In this document: one piece after another, positions 33,583 to 43,352 of the stretch
How the letters are laid out: each line of letters begins with the position of its first letter
Numbering within the stretch: the first letter of the stretch is position 1
From: Anaerolineae bacterium
Lineage (GTDB): Bacteria; Chloroflexota; Anaerolineae; Promineifilales; Promineifilaceae
Reading direction: 5' to 3'
Assembly (NCBI GenBank): GCA_030425205.1
Contig: JAUIAP010000018.1
Location: 1 to 64,000 of the forward strand
Length of the DNA stretch: 64,000 nucleotides
The notes under the pieces: generated by a model
Database searches by the model: none
What the model was told of the DNA's origin: nothing
Seen by the model: only the letters and a program-made list of their open reading frames with translations
Program-made: the position numbers and the translations under genes

Positions 33583-34923
33583 ATGGCACAAGTAATCAAC
33601 ATTCAAAATATGGCACAACATGTCGGGCAGGAAGTCACTCTGCAAGGCTGGATTTATCAGAAGACAGGGAAGGGCAAGCTGCAATTTATTCGCTTGCGTG
33701 ACGGATCAGGGATTTGTCAGTGCGTGGTTTTTCGGCCGAATCTCGGCAACGATGACCTCTTCGCTGAAATAAAAGCACTCGGTCAAGAGTCTGCGCTGCG
33801 CGTCACGGGTGAGGTGAAGCAGGACGATCGTGCGCCCGGCGTTCCGGGTGGGTATGAGCTGGATGTCAAATCGGCCGAAATTGTCCAAGCTGCCCAAGAG
33901 TATCCCATCACGCCCAAAGATCACGGCATCGAGTTTCTGCTCGACAATCGCCACTTGCATCTGCGTTCAAAGCAGCAGTGGGCAATCTTGCGCGTGCGTG
34001 GCACGATCAAACGCGCCATCATCGACTGGCTTGACAACAATGGCTTCCTCAACGTCGATACACCGATTATCACACCGAGTGCGGCCGAAGGGACGAGCAA
34101 CCTCTTTGAGGTCGGCTACTACGATGATACGGCCTATCTCGCTCAAACGGGGCAACTTTACAATGAGGCCAACATCTATGCCTTCGGTAAGGTCTACTGT
34201 TTCGGCCCCACCTTTCGCGCAGAGAAGAGCAAAACGCGCCGCCATCTTTCAGAATTCTGGATGTGTGAACCTGAGATCGCATTTTGCGACCTCGATCAGT
34301 TGATGGAGATCGAAGAACAGTTTATCGAATATATCGTACAAACGACGCTAAAAGAACGGCGTGCCGAACTTGATGTACTCGAACGCGATCTCACTGCATT
34401 AGAAAACATCCGCGCACCCTTCCCGCGCATCAGCTACGATGAGGCGATTGAACGTCTGCACGCCCTGCGTGACGCAGAAACCGATCCTGAACGCAAGGCA
34501 ATGCTCGCGATTGAGTGGGGTGAAGATTTTGGCTCACCGCACGAAACGGAGCTAACAAAACAGTTTGACAAGCCCGTTTTCGTCTATGGGTATCCTACGC
34601 AAGTCAAGGCGTTTTACATGGAGCCGTGGCCGGGTCGCCCCGAAGTGTGCAAGAGCGTTGACCTGCTCGCGCCAGAGGGGTATGGTGAGATTATCGGGGG
34701 CAGTGAGCGAATGAGCGATCCTGAAAAGCTGCTCGCAGCGATTCACGCGCACGATCTACCGCCCGAAAATTACGATTGGTACATCGACCTGCGCAAATTT
34801 GGCAGCACGCCACATAGCGGTTTTGGCATCGGTCTTGAGCGCACTGTCACGTGGATAACGGGAATCTCACACATCCGTCAAACGATTGCCTTCCCACGCA
34901 CGCTCAATCGCCTAACGCCCTAG
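33583..34923 (+). CDS. asnS: Asparaginyl-tRNA synthetase
   Basis: This 446-residue class IIb synthetase attaches Asn to tRNA-Asn. Seen: the N-terminal OB anticodon-binding domain (VTLQGWIYQKTGKGKLQFIRLRDG), motif 1 NGFLNVDTPIITPSAAEGTSNLF, motif 2 FCFGPTFRAEKSKTRRHLSEFWMCEPE-type block, and motif 3 FGIGLERTVTWITG. FEVGYYDDTAYLAQTGQLYNEA fits AsnS. The closeness of a TATAAT to the start suggests leaderless expression. Confidence 0.95.
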   Translation: MAQVINIQNMAQHVGQEVTLQGWIYQKTGKGKLQFIRLRDGSGICQCVVFRPNLGNDDLFAEIKALGQESALRVTGEVKQDDRAPGVPGGYELDVKSAEIVQAAQEYPITPKDHGIEFLLDNRHLHLRSKQQWAILRVRGTIKRAIIDWLDNNGFLNVDTPIITPSAAEGTSNLFEVGYYDDTAYLAQTGQLYNEANIYAFGKVYCFGPTFRAEKSKTRRHLSEFWMCEPEIAFCDLDQLMEIEEQFIEYIVQTTLKERRAELDVLERDLTALENIRAPFPRISYDEAIERLHALRDAETDPERKAMLAIEWGEDFGSPHETELTKQFDKPVFVYGYPTQVKAFYMEPWPGRPEVCKSVDLLAPEGYGEIIGGSERMSDPEKLLAAIHAHDLPPENYDWYIDLRKFGSTPHSGFGIGLERTVTWITGISHIRQTIAFPRTLNRLTP

Positions 34924-35008
34924 TAAATCTGAGCGCGATCATCCAATGTCGCTTCGTTGCAAGCGGCAACCAAGCTGGTCGCGCTCCGCTCAGTTCCCAG
35001 AGGTAGAA

Positions 35009-36403
35009 ATGGATCAATACGATTACGATTTGGTAGTGATTGGCAGTGGCCCCTCTGGGCAGAAAGCGGCCGTACAGGGAGCAAAGGCGGGCAAAAAGGT
35101 TGCTGTTGTCGATAAACGTGATTTTGTCGGCGGCGTTTGTGTCAACACGGGAACGATCCCCAGCAAGACCCTGCGCGAGGCGGTACTCTATCTGTCGGGT
35201 TATCGTGAGCGCAACATCTACGGTGCATCCTATCGTGTCAAAGAGCATATTACGATGGATGACTTGCAGATTCGTTGCAACCACGTGATGCGGCATGAGA
35301 TGGACGTGATCCAGCATCAGTTGGCACGTAATGGGATCGATCTGATCAACGGGATTGGCGAATTTGAAGATATGCACACGTTGCGCGTGCATACGTTGGG
35401 GAACGAGCGGACAATTTCGGCCGAAAATATCATTATCGCCGTCGGAACCACCCCCGCACGCACCAACACCGTTCCCTTTCTCCCCGACAAAGTGATGACC
35501 AGCGATATGATCATGCAAATGCAGAGCATCCCCCGTTCGCTCTGTGTGATTGGGGCGGGTGTGATTGGCATCGAATACGCGAGCATCTATGCAGCACTCG
35601 GCGTCCGCGTCACAGTCGTTGATATGAGTCCAACGTTGCTGCGCTTTGTCGATGATGAACTGATCTCCGCGCTCATCTACCATTTGCGCCAAAATCGCGT
35701 CACCGTGCGATTGGGTGAAAAGGTTGAGAGCGTCAAGATTGACGAGGAAACGGGGCGCGTCGTGACGATATTGCAGAGCGGCAAGCGGATCGTGACCGAA
35801 AAGGCGTTGTATTCGATCGGCCGACAAGGCAACACGGCGCGTCTTAACCTCGAAAAAATTGGTATCGAACCCGACAAACGGGGTCGCCTGCTTGTTAATG
35901 ACTATTATCAAACAGAACTTCCCCACGTTTATGCCGTTGGAGATGTCATCGGTTTCCCCAGCCTTGCATCCACCTCTATGGAACAGGGTCGTCTCGCTTC
36001 TGCACACGCCTTCAATCTCCCCACCAACAGCTATTCCGACCTCTTCCCGTATGGTATCTACACGATCCCCGAAATTTCGATGGTGGGCAAAACGGAAGAG
36101 GAGCTAACCGATGCGGGGATTCCCTACGAAGTGGGTAAAGCCCACTACCGCGAGATTTCACGTGGACAGATCATCGGTGATGATGTAGGGATGCTAAAAA
36201 TTATTTTTGGGCTGACCGATCGCAAGGTGTTGGGTGTTCACATTATTGGGGAAGGGGCGGCCGAACTCGTTCACATCGGGCAGGCGGTGATGGCTTTTGG
36301 TGGCACAGTCGATTATTTTGTCAACACCGTTTTCAACTATCCAACGCTGGCAGAGGCGTACAAAGTGGCCGCGCTAGACGGGATCAATCGGTTGTCACTC
36401 TAG
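35009..36403 (+). CDS. sthA: Soluble pyridine nucleotide transhydrogenase
   Basis: The 464-residue flavoprotein has an N-terminal FAD-binding VVIGSGPSGQKAAVQGAKAG, GGVCVNTGTIPSKTLREAV with a single Cys in place of the CxxxxC redox pair of lipoamide dehydrogenases (the mark of SthA), the second dinucleotide fold CVIGAGVIGIEYASIYAALG, YAVGDVIGFPSLASTSMEQG, and a C-terminal dimer interface (EGAAELVHIGQAVMAFGGTV). It exchanges hydride between NADPH and NAD+. I chose ATG 35009 with GAGGT upstream; the resulting length equals that of known SthA proteins. Confidence 0.93.
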   Translation: MDQYDYDLVVIGSGPSGQKAAVQGAKAGKKVAVVDKRDFVGGVCVNTGTIPSKTLREAVLYLSGYRERNIYGASYRVKEHITMDDLQIRCNHVMRHEMDVIQHQLARNGIDLINGIGEFEDMHTLRVHTLGNERTISAENIIIAVGTTPARTNTVPFLPDKVMTSDMIMQMQSIPRSLCVIGAGVIGIEYASIYAALGVRVTVVDMSPTLLRFVDDELISALIYHLRQNRVTVRLGEKVESVKIDEETGRVVTILQSGKRIVTEKALYSIGRQGNTARLNLEKIGIEPDKRGRLLVNDYYQTELPHVYAVGDVIGFPSLASTSMEQGRLASAHAFNLPTNSYSDLFPYGIYTIPEISMVGKTEEELTDAGIPYEVGKAHYREISRGQIIGDDVGMLKIIFGLTDRKVLGVHIIGEGAAELVHIGQAVMAFGGTVDYFVNTVFNYPTLAEAYKVAALDGINRLSL

Positions 36404-36441
36404 TTGAAGGACTGATTGAATAGCCTGTGGTTAAAAACAAA

Positions 36442-36527
36442 GGCTGATACACAAAGTGCGTTGCAACGCACTGCAAGTAACGCACTTGAGCGCGTTACGC
36501 GTATCAGCCTACGGCTTTAGCCGTAGG
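36442..36527. repeat. Cloverleaf-like palindrome cluster between convergent genes
   Basis: An outer stem GGCTGATAC (36442-36450) / GTATCAGCC (36501-36509) encloses two inner hairpins: the perfect 18-bp palindrome AGTGCGTTGCAACGCACT (36455-36472) and GTAACGC/GCGTTAC (36477-36498). It is followed by a third hairpin CCTACGGCT-TT-AGCCGTAGG (36508-36527). It lies between sthA and the convergent WecA/MraY-like gene and could be a three-way-junction RNA, a terminator substitute or a transposable palindromic unit. Confidence 0.75.
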
Positions 36528-36553
36528 ATTTTGGCAAAGTCTCGTTGTAGTTC

Positions 36554-37549
36554 CTAGTCACGCTGTAAGAACCGCCAAATGCCAAACGCCCCCAGAACGG
36601 CTACCGCGCCACCAATCATATATCCTTCCATGACATCCGCTTGCGTGACGAATAGCGCCACCATGCCAAAACCACCACCCAAGAGATAGATAATCAACAC
36701 GGCTTCCCGCTGACTGAATCCTAGACGGACAAGCCGATGGCTGGTGTGATCCTTTCCGGCCGTTGTCAGTGGGTTGACCCCACGCCTCAGCCGTGCGACC
36801 GTCACCAGCGAGAGATCAAACAGTGGCACACCCATTAACAGGAGTGGCACCATCCATGTGACAAAACTGCTGTTGGTTGGGAAACGCAATTGCAAGGTCA
36901 TGACGGCCAGCATGAAACCCAGCAGCAGCGACCCAGCATCGCCCATAAAGATGCGGGCGGGCTTAAAGTTGTAGCGTAAAAATCCGAGACAGGCGCCCAA
37001 TGTCGCCGCCGCAAGGGGCGCAATGTAAAACTGCCCGCTGACATCTGCCATCAACACGATGAATGCGCTTGCCACAGCGGCGACCCCTGCACAGAGTCCG
37101 TCCATATTGTCCAGAAAGTTGATCGCGTTTGTGATAATCGCAAACCAGACAAAGGTGACGACATAATCGCCCCAATCGGGGAAGAAGGGGAGTGCAACCC
37201 GTGTCCCCAACGCGATGGCGAGGACAAATGCACCGCTCTGCGCGGCAAATTTGAGGCGTGAAGAGAGTGGGCGGCGGTCATCAATCAAGCCGATGATTGC
37301 GATTAAGGCAGCCGCACCAAGCTGCCCCAAGATTCGCATATTGCCCCGCATACCAAAGTAGATGGCGAGAACGAGGAAGAGCCCGCCAAAGATGGCCACG
37401 CCGCCCATCAGGGGCATGGGCGTGGCGTGTAGTTTGCGTTTTGACGGTGCATCGACAAAGCCAAGCGCCAACGCCATCTGACGCACAAATGGGGTGCTAA
37501 AACCAGTGATGAGCAGCGCTCCGAAAAAGACGATGATGACGTTTTGCAT
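36554..37549 (-). CDS. WecA/TagO/MraY-like undecaprenyl-phosphate sugar-1-phosphate transferase
   Basis: This 331-residue membrane protein has about 10-11 spans and the family motifs: DAPSKRKLHATPMPLMGG near the start, LIDDRRPLSSRLKFAAQ, the catalytic loop AINFLDNMDGLCAGVA, and GDAGSLLLGFMLAVMTL, with a KDHTSHRL cytoplasmic loop. It moves a GlcNAc- or similar sugar-1-phosphate onto undecaprenyl phosphate at the cytoplasmic face. It follows the O-antigen-ligase-like gene by 4 bases, so the two belong to one glycan operon. Confidence 0.92.
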   Translation of the reverse strand: MQNVIIVFFGALLITGFSTPFVRQMALALGFVDAPSKRKLHATPMPLMGGVAIFGGLFLVLAIYFGMRGNMRILGQLGAAALIAIIGLIDDRRPLSSRLKFAAQSGAFVLAIALGTRVALPFFPDWGDYVVTFVWFAIITNAINFLDNMDGLCAGVAAVASAFIVLMADVSGQFYIAPLAAATLGACLGFLRYNFKPARIFMGDAGSLLLGFMLAVMTLQLRFPTNSSFVTWMVPLLLMGVPLFDLSLVTVARLRRGVNPLTTAGKDHTSHRLVRLGFSQREAVLIIYLLGGGFGMVALFVTQADVMEGYMIGGAVAVLGAFGIWRFLQRD

Positions 37550-37553
37550 GACT

Positions 37554-40500
37554 TTATTCGTCGGGGCCGATGATGATGGCGTTTTCGGCCGATTCTATCG
37601 CCACCAATACCTGTTCAATCTGTGCCTGAACCGTCTGGTCTTCAACCCCGTCTAACTGCTCTAGCGTTGCGCGAGCTTGACTGTAATCCTCTGCATTCAG
37701 GTAGGTCTGCGCGATCTGCAAGTAGAAGCGCGGTAGTTGCTGCTCCGCGTTGCTCCGATAACGCTGTGCCATCAAATCTAACATCTCTTGCGCAACTTGT
37801 AACGCCTCGGCGAGATAGTCCGTGTTGATCGGATCACTGACTTGGGCGCAGTTGATATACGCTTCGACAAGTGACAGATAGGATTGGTCGTAGAGTGGGT
37901 CAATCTGTGTGGACTCACGATAGATTGCAATTGCTTCTTCGCAATCATTCCCCAACGAAAGGGTTAAGCCTGCAAATTCATTGCGGATGATCGAGTTGTT
38001 TGGGCTGAGTTTGAGCGCGTCTTCATAGAATGCCGCCGCTGTTTCGACCCGATTATTGCGCTCGGCCTCCGTATCGGCTAACTGCGCCCAACGCACGTTG
38101 AGCCGCGCCAGGTTCGCCGTATGATCGGTATTGAGCGGATTTAAGTCCTGTGCTGTGAGGAGTCGCTGTTCGGCCGTCAACAGAAGGTCATCCTGCTCTG
38201 CCTGATTGACCGAAGATTGCTCCAAGTAGGCACGCCCCAACCAAAGGTAGTAGAAATCCTCATTAGGCGCCATTTCACGGGTGCGTTCATAGACGGCCAC
38301 CGCACCCTGCCAACTGTTGATCGCTCCTTGCAAAATCTGTTGCTGTTGCTCCGCATCGGTGGCACTGTTAACTTGTCGGACAAGCTGGGTTGCCTGTTGG
38401 TCAAGTGGTCGACCGCGTTTATAAGTCATGTCAGCCTGCACAATGTTTAGATTGGTTTGATCGACCGCGATGAATCCCAATATCAGGAGAATGGCGACGC
38501 CCGCCATTCCGACTAGGCTCCCCATCTCGCGCTGTGCGGCCATTTTCCGCCATGCAAATGCCAATCCGGCAATCAACAAGAGGAAGAAAATGGTGACATA
38601 GTAGGTTGTCAAATAGCTGCCGACGCGCTCCGCCTCGACAACGACGCGCGTTAGCCCTTGCAGTGGTGTGCCGTCCGCTGCATTTGGTGCGATAAAGTTA
38701 CTGCGAATCAAGCCTGAATGGATTAGCGCGTATATCCAACCCGCTACGAATGAGAAGCCGCCCACGATCAGCAAGGGTGAAAAGACGTGATGCAATCCAT
38801 CTTCCCAAACGAAATAGAGAACGCCGACGCACAATATGGCGATGACAAATGCTTGCCAAATCGCGCCGGCCAGCAACAATGGCAGACTAAACAATATCCC
38901 TGTTGTAGCAACAGCGGCGGCGGCTCCACGTCCTAGCGCAGGTTGAATGAATTGGATGACAACTGCCCCAATGGTTAACAACACCCACAGCGCGGAGAGC
39001 ATCACGCCGATGCGCTGGCTGCCGGCTTGCCCATCAATAAGGAAAAAGCTGACAATTCCGATCAATGCGAGTGCGCTGAGTAGTCCGCTGACGATGGTGC
39101 GTTTGTCCGCTGCAACGACCGAAATGGTGCGCGTCAGATTGAGTACCCCATTCTTGATCATTTCGCTGATAAATAGCAGCGTGCCAAAAAACCATGACAG
39201 CGTGACGATGCCTAGTAGATATGGTGAGGCGACAAAGTTCTGTTTTGGATTAACGAGTAGGGCGCGGTGCAAGATATCGAATGCAGATGGCAAATCGGCC
39301 GCACTTGTCCAAGTTTGCTGCTCATTTGCGGTCGGTGTGTAGTTGATGAAGTCGAACATCAATGTGATTACGACAAAGCTCATCACCAGCGCAGCTGCCC
39401 AAACCGGGCCACCCCAGCCCGTTTTAGGTGTGACGGATCGACGGCGTTTGGAGACAAAATCGGCCGAATCTCCCACTTCTGCCACCCCGTCCAGAAAAAC
39501 CGTATTTAAGACAAACACCATCCCAAAAAATGCAAATGAGTGTAGTCGTGTCGCTGCAATTGCAATCCCAAAGTGGATTTCCATATAAAACGCAATGAGT
39601 GCGGCAATCAATCCTGCGACAATCAATACATTTAGATCATATTCGAGCAGCTTCGTCGTGTTGTCTCCGGCCGTTAATGCATAGTAGACCAAATAGATCA
39701 CGAGACCAATCACGCTACCAAACGGAATCGCAACACCAAGATATTCCCAGCCCATTGACGAGCCAATAATCCCCAATGAGATAGCGGCTCCAGCTATCCA
39801 CAAGCCGATCAGTATGTTGCGATCGCGTTTGCCACGCACCACACCAATGCGTTTGAAACTGTAGTAAAACGCGGCAAGATAGAGCGTTTGCCACGCCAGA
39901 AAGCCGACAGCACCAGTGATGACAAGCGCATCAAAGGTTTCATTGTGTGACCTGTCAGGTGACGCATTGCGTGCCTCAATGGTTGCCAATTCAGGCGGGT
40001 AAAAGCCGTTATAGGCGACATACATCGATTCTGGGCCATAGCCGAACAGGGGTCGTAAGAAGTTAAACGTGTCGGTTTCCCCATCGGGGAACGCAACAGG
40101 ATCATGCGGCTTGATCAATTCAATTGCACCGCGCCAAATCAAGATACGCACCGTCGTGGTCCCTGCTTCTTGATTGAGCATGGCGCCGAGACGACCAATC
40201 GTGGGCAGTGAACGCCAATTGTCGAAGGTAGTGTCGAGCGACCCAATCACCGGCAGCTCAGAAAAGCGATCATCCATTTCAGATGAGATGTTGAACGTCA
40301 GCAGCAGTGCGCCACTGAATAGAACAACCATCAGCCAGCTCGCCCACAACCAACGCCAGCCTATCCTGGCCCCTGCAAGGATGAAGATGGACAAAATAAG
40401 CACACCAAGCAGTCCGCCAAACAGGTAAAAGGCGTTGCGCGCGCCCAGCGCATTTTGCAATCCATTTGTGATAAACAGCGCGACGAAGCCCAGCACAAAA

Positions 40501-41363
40501 TAGAGCAGAGGCAGCAGATAATCGGTCGAGCGTGCGCCAAAACGCTCGCCAGTCGCGTTGCGTAACGCGACCAACAGCAGCAGCACAAATGCGAATAGCC
40601 CGACAGCCAAACCTAAGAGCGGACCACGACTTTGCGAGAAGTAGATCGCTATTAGTTGGAGCGCGATGGTCAAAATATAGATTGAAGAACGCACAACGTC
40701 GGCATATGAAAGCTCTTCATCGGTCAATATGTTGTAGAAAGAGTCGATGATGCGAACGGCCGTAAACGGAACCGCCATAATTAGATAGGCGGCGATGAAG
40801 ATGGCGTTGCCCATATGTCCCGCAACACGCGTTGACGTGTCGCCACCCCAAGGTAATGGATCAAGCTCAAAGCGTTGCAGAATACCATAGAGTGCAACGG
40901 GAATGCTCGTCACGATGACCGTCGTTATGAGTCGTTGCATCTGGGCGCGCGTTCGCATCGTGGACGCGATAATGGCAAAGATGACGATGTAGGAAAAGGT
41001 GGTATAGGTTCCCTGTAACCGCTGGTAAGAACCCCAGAGGCTGGTGCGAGGAGCAACGGAAAGCAGCGTCGAGATGATATATACGAGGGCGACGAACAGG
41101 ACTGGAAGCACGAGCGGTTTGCGCCAAATCGACTCTGGCGATCCCCACTTTAACCAGCTCAAATCGCGCCACCCTTGCCCCTCGATAAACTTGACCAGCC
41201 AAACCAACGCCATCATGAGCGCAATCGAACGCAATAGCGTCAACTTGTCTGGCTCAAAAACGCGCTCTGAATGGATATTAAAAAATAATGGGGTGACAAC
41301 GAGCGCAAGCAGCCAGCCCGCCTCCAAAAAGCCATCGCACCAACGTGAAAGTTTTGAATTCAT
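37554..41363 (-). CDS. O-antigen ligase-like membrane protein with C-terminal TPR region
   Basis: This 1269-residue protein has a Wzy_C/O-antigen ligase-type membrane part with more than 12 spans in residues 1-600 (ERVFEPDKLTLLRSIALMM at the start, LIAIYFSQSRGPLLGLAVGLF around residue 235, and the luminal FGYGPESMYVAYNGFYPPELA loop with the conserved HN of ASPDRSHNETFDALV). More spans follow, then a C-terminal soluble region (~1000-1269) of TPR-like repeats (YYLWLGRAYLEQSSVNQAE, ALKLSPNNSIIRNEFAGL). It probably ligates or polymerises a surface glycan, and the TPR tail would act as a scaffold. It is upstream of the WecA-like gene. Confidence 0.87.
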   Translation of the reverse strand: MNSKLSRWCDGFLEAGWLLALVVTPLFFNIHSERVFEPDKLTLLRSIALMMALVWLVKFIEGQGWRDLSWLKWGSPESIWRKPLVLPVLFVALVYIISTLLSVAPRTSLWGSYQRLQGTYTTFSYIVIFAIIASTMRTRAQMQRLITTVIVTSIPVALYGILQRFELDPLPWGGDTSTRVAGHMGNAIFIAAYLIMAVPFTAVRIIDSFYNILTDEELSYADVVRSSIYILTIALQLIAIYFSQSRGPLLGLAVGLFAFVLLLLVALRNATGERFGARSTDYLLPLLYFVLGFVALFITNGLQNALGARNAFYLFGGLLGVLILSIFILAGARIGWRWLWASWLMVVLFSGALLLTFNISSEMDDRFSELPVIGSLDTTFDNWRSLPTIGRLGAMLNQEAGTTTVRILIWRGAIELIKPHDPVAFPDGETDTFNFLRPLFGYGPESMYVAYNGFYPPELATIEARNASPDRSHNETFDALVITGAVGFLAWQTLYLAAFYYSFKRIGVVRGKRDRNILIGLWIAGAAISLGIIGSSMGWEYLGVAIPFGSVIGLVIYLVYYALTAGDNTTKLLEYDLNVLIVAGLIAALIAFYMEIHFGIAIAATRLHSFAFFGMVFVLNTVFLDGVAEVGDSADFVSKRRRSVTPKTGWGGPVWAAALVMSFVVITLMFDFINYTPTANEQQTWTSAADLPSAFDILHRALLVNPKQNFVASPYLLGIVTLSWFFGTLLFISEMIKNGVLNLTRTISVVAADKRTIVSGLLSALALIGIVSFFLIDGQAGSQRIGVMLSALWVLLTIGAVVIQFIQPALGRGAAAAVATTGILFSLPLLLAGAIWQAFVIAILCVGVLYFVWEDGLHHVFSPLLIVGGFSFVAGWIYALIHSGLIRSNFIAPNAADGTPLQGLTRVVVEAERVGSYLTTYYVTIFFLLLIAGLAFAWRKMAAQREMGSLVGMAGVAILLILGFIAVDQTNLNIVQADMTYKRGRPLDQQATQLVRQVNSATDAEQQQQILQGAINSWQGAVAVYERTREMAPNEDFYYLWLGRAYLEQSSVNQAEQDDLLLTAEQRLLTAQDLNPLNTDHTANLARLNVRWAQLADTEAERNNRVETAAAFYEDALKLSPNNSIIRNEFAGLTLSLGNDCEEAIAIYRESTQIDPLYDQSYLSLVEAYINCAQVSDPINTDYLAEALQVAQEMLDLMAQRYRSNAEQQLPRFYLQIAQTYLNAEDYSQARATLEQLDGVEDQTVQAQIEQVLVAIESAENAIIIGPDE

Positions 41364-41504
41364 AACAGGGTACAGAGTCAGTCTGAACGTATCAGATTAA
41401 CCCTATCAAAAGTACTCGCGCCGCATGTGACACGATTTATCTATTTTGTAACTTTGGAAACCGCCTAATGTTATCGTTGTGAGGGAGGATCAACAAGAGA
41501 GAAT

Positions 41505-42134
41505 TTAACTTTCCTCATCGCTAAGGAGTGCGAACAGGCGAGAAACGACCATATCAAGCGCGACTTTATTGAGACCACCTTTTGGAATAATGACATCGGC
41601 ATAGCGTTTGCTTGGGGCGACAAATTCGAGGTGCATCGGCCGAACTGTCCGCATGTACTGCTCCACGACTGAATCGAGCGAGCGACCGCGGTCAAGCACA
41701 TCACGCTGCATCCGACGAATAAATCGAATGTCTGCATCGGTATCGACAAACACCTTGATGTCCATCAAATCGCGCAGTTCTGGCTCGGCAAAGATCAATA
41801 TACCCTCGACCAAAATAATACGTTGCGGATTGACCTGGACGGTTTCATCGGCACGTAGATGGTGGACAAAATCATAAGTCGGCCGATCGATCGGCTGTCC
41901 TGCTAATAACTGGCGTACATGCTCGACCATCAACTCCGTCTCAAGCGAGTCGGGATGGTCGTAGTTTACTTTTGTGCGCTCGTCATAGGTCAAGTGGTCA
42001 TTGTGGCGATAGTAGGCGTCGTGGGGGAGGAAGGCGAGACGCTCTGCGCCGATGGCGTGTAGCAGCGCGCGCGCAACGGTTGTTTTTCCTGATGCAGTGC
42101 CACCTGCGACACCAAAGACGATCGGTTTTTTCAT
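41505..42134 (-). CDS. udk: Uridine kinase
   Basis: This 209-residue P-loop kinase phosphorylates uridine and cytidine. Seen: Walker A VAGGTASGKTTVARAL, LPHDAYYRHNDHLTYDERTKVNYDHPDS with the substrate loop, IILVEGILIFAEPELRDL, VDTDADIRFIRRMQRDVLDRGR, and FVAPSKRYADVIIPKGG. Typical length. It is 18 bases downstream of the P450 gene on the same strand and may share its transcript. Confidence 0.95.
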   Translation of the reverse strand: MKKPIVFGVAGGTASGKTTVARALLHAIGAERLAFLPHDAYYRHNDHLTYDERTKVNYDHPDSLETELMVEHVRQLLAGQPIDRPTYDFVHHLRADETVQVNPQRIILVEGILIFAEPELRDLMDIKVFVDTDADIRFIRRMQRDVLDRGRSLDSVVEQYMRTVRPMHLEFVAPSKRYADVIIPKGGLNKVALDMVVSRLFALLSDEES

Positions 42135-42152
42135 AGAAGCATTTTCATTGAC

Positions 42153-43352
42153 TCACCATGCGACGGGTAGACGGTTAATGCGGTGAATCACTGGGATATT
42201 GCGATAACGAATGTCGGTCGGAGCGATGGCTAAGCGCATGTTTGGACAACGCTCCAACAGGTGACGAAATGCGATTTTTGCCTCCAAACGTGCCAATGGC
42301 GCACCTAAACAGTAGTGGATTCCTTGCCCAAACGCGAGATGCTTATTGGGTTGGCGCGTGAGATCGAGATCATTAGGTCGGTCAAAGACCGTCTCATCTC
42401 GATTGGCTGAACCAATTGCGGGCAACACGGTGCTGCCCCGTTCAATCGTGACCCCGTGAAGGGTATAGGTCTCACGTGCATAGCTCATCTCAGTCGTCAC
42501 AAGGGGACTATCATAACGCAAAAGCTCTTCGATTGCCGTAGGGAGCAGCTCGTGATCTGCCTTCAGTCGCTCAAATTGCAACGGATTTTGCAGCAGTGCA
42601 TTTGTCCCATTTGTAATAAGGCTCACTGTTGTCTCATAGCCTGCCGTTATCAGCAGAAAAACCATTGCCAACACTTCGTCTTCACTAAAGCTGTTGCCTT
42701 CGTCTTCAGCTTGAACGAGTGAAGTTAGCAGATCATCACGTGGATCGACGCGCCGTTTGTCAGCCAATTTGCGCGTGTAGCGCATCAGCGAAATTGCGGC
42801 CGGAATCATCCGAATCATGCCAAATGCGCTGAATGAAACGAGGATACGATTGACCCAGCCGAGAAATTTCGGCCGATCTTCCACCGGTATACCCACCATC
42901 TCTGCAATCACCGTCACAGGCAAGGGCAGCGCAAACTGTTCAACCAGCTCCATTTCGCCCGCCACTTGGTTGAGTAACTCCTCTGCAATCTGCTCAATTT
43001 TCGGCTCTAGTTGCTGAATCATGCGCGGCGTGAATGCCTTATGCACAAGATTGCGCAGTCGTCGATGGTCTGGGTCATCGGTGTTGAGCATGTTATTTTG
43101 TAATGCGTGTAGGATACGTGGCATCCATGCGTCGGCACGCTTGCCATCTTTCCCCGTTGCGTTGCCCGCATTCTTGACGAGGCGCGGGTCTTTGAATGCA
43201 TCCATCACATCGTTGTAGCGTGTGATCAGATAGACATCTTTGCCAAAGATCAATTTTCCTTTGTAAACGGGCGCGTTTTCACGCATCCATGCAAAATGCT
43301 GATGGACGTTTTGAGTAAATTCATCGCTGATTAGGTTAAGTGGTTTTGTCAT
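42153..43352 (-). CDS. Cytochrome P450
   Basis: The 399-residue soluble P450 has the I-helix FLLITAGYETTVSLI, the K-helix AIEELLRYDSP (ExxR), the ANRDETVFDRPNDLDLTR region, and the heme-ligand loop AFGQGIHYCLGAPLARLE with the proximal Cys. There is no N-terminal anchor. I chose ATG 43352 because the frame upstream (to 43514) lies inside the TetR gene. The gene overlaps the 3' end of the TetR gene by 17 bases, so it is co-transcribed with its probable regulator. The substrate cannot be read from the sequence, and no ferredoxin or reductase is adjacent. Confidence 0.94.
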   Translation of the reverse strand: MTKPLNLISDEFTQNVHQHFAWMRENAPVYKGKLIFGKDVYLITRYNDVMDAFKDPRLVKNAGNATGKDGKRADAWMPRILHALQNNMLNTDDPDHRRLRNLVHKAFTPRMIQQLEPKIEQIAEELLNQVAGEMELVEQFALPLPVTVIAEMVGIPVEDRPKFLGWVNRILVSFSAFGMIRMIPAAISLMRYTRKLADKRRVDPRDDLLTSLVQAEDEGNSFSEDEVLAMVFLLITAGYETTVSLITNGTNALLQNPLQFERLKADHELLPTAIEELLRYDSPLVTTEMSYARETYTLHGVTIERGSTVLPAIGSANRDETVFDRPNDLDLTRQPNKHLAFGQGIHYCLGAPLARLEAKIAFRHLLERCPNMRLAIAPTDIRYRNIPVIHRINRLPVAW

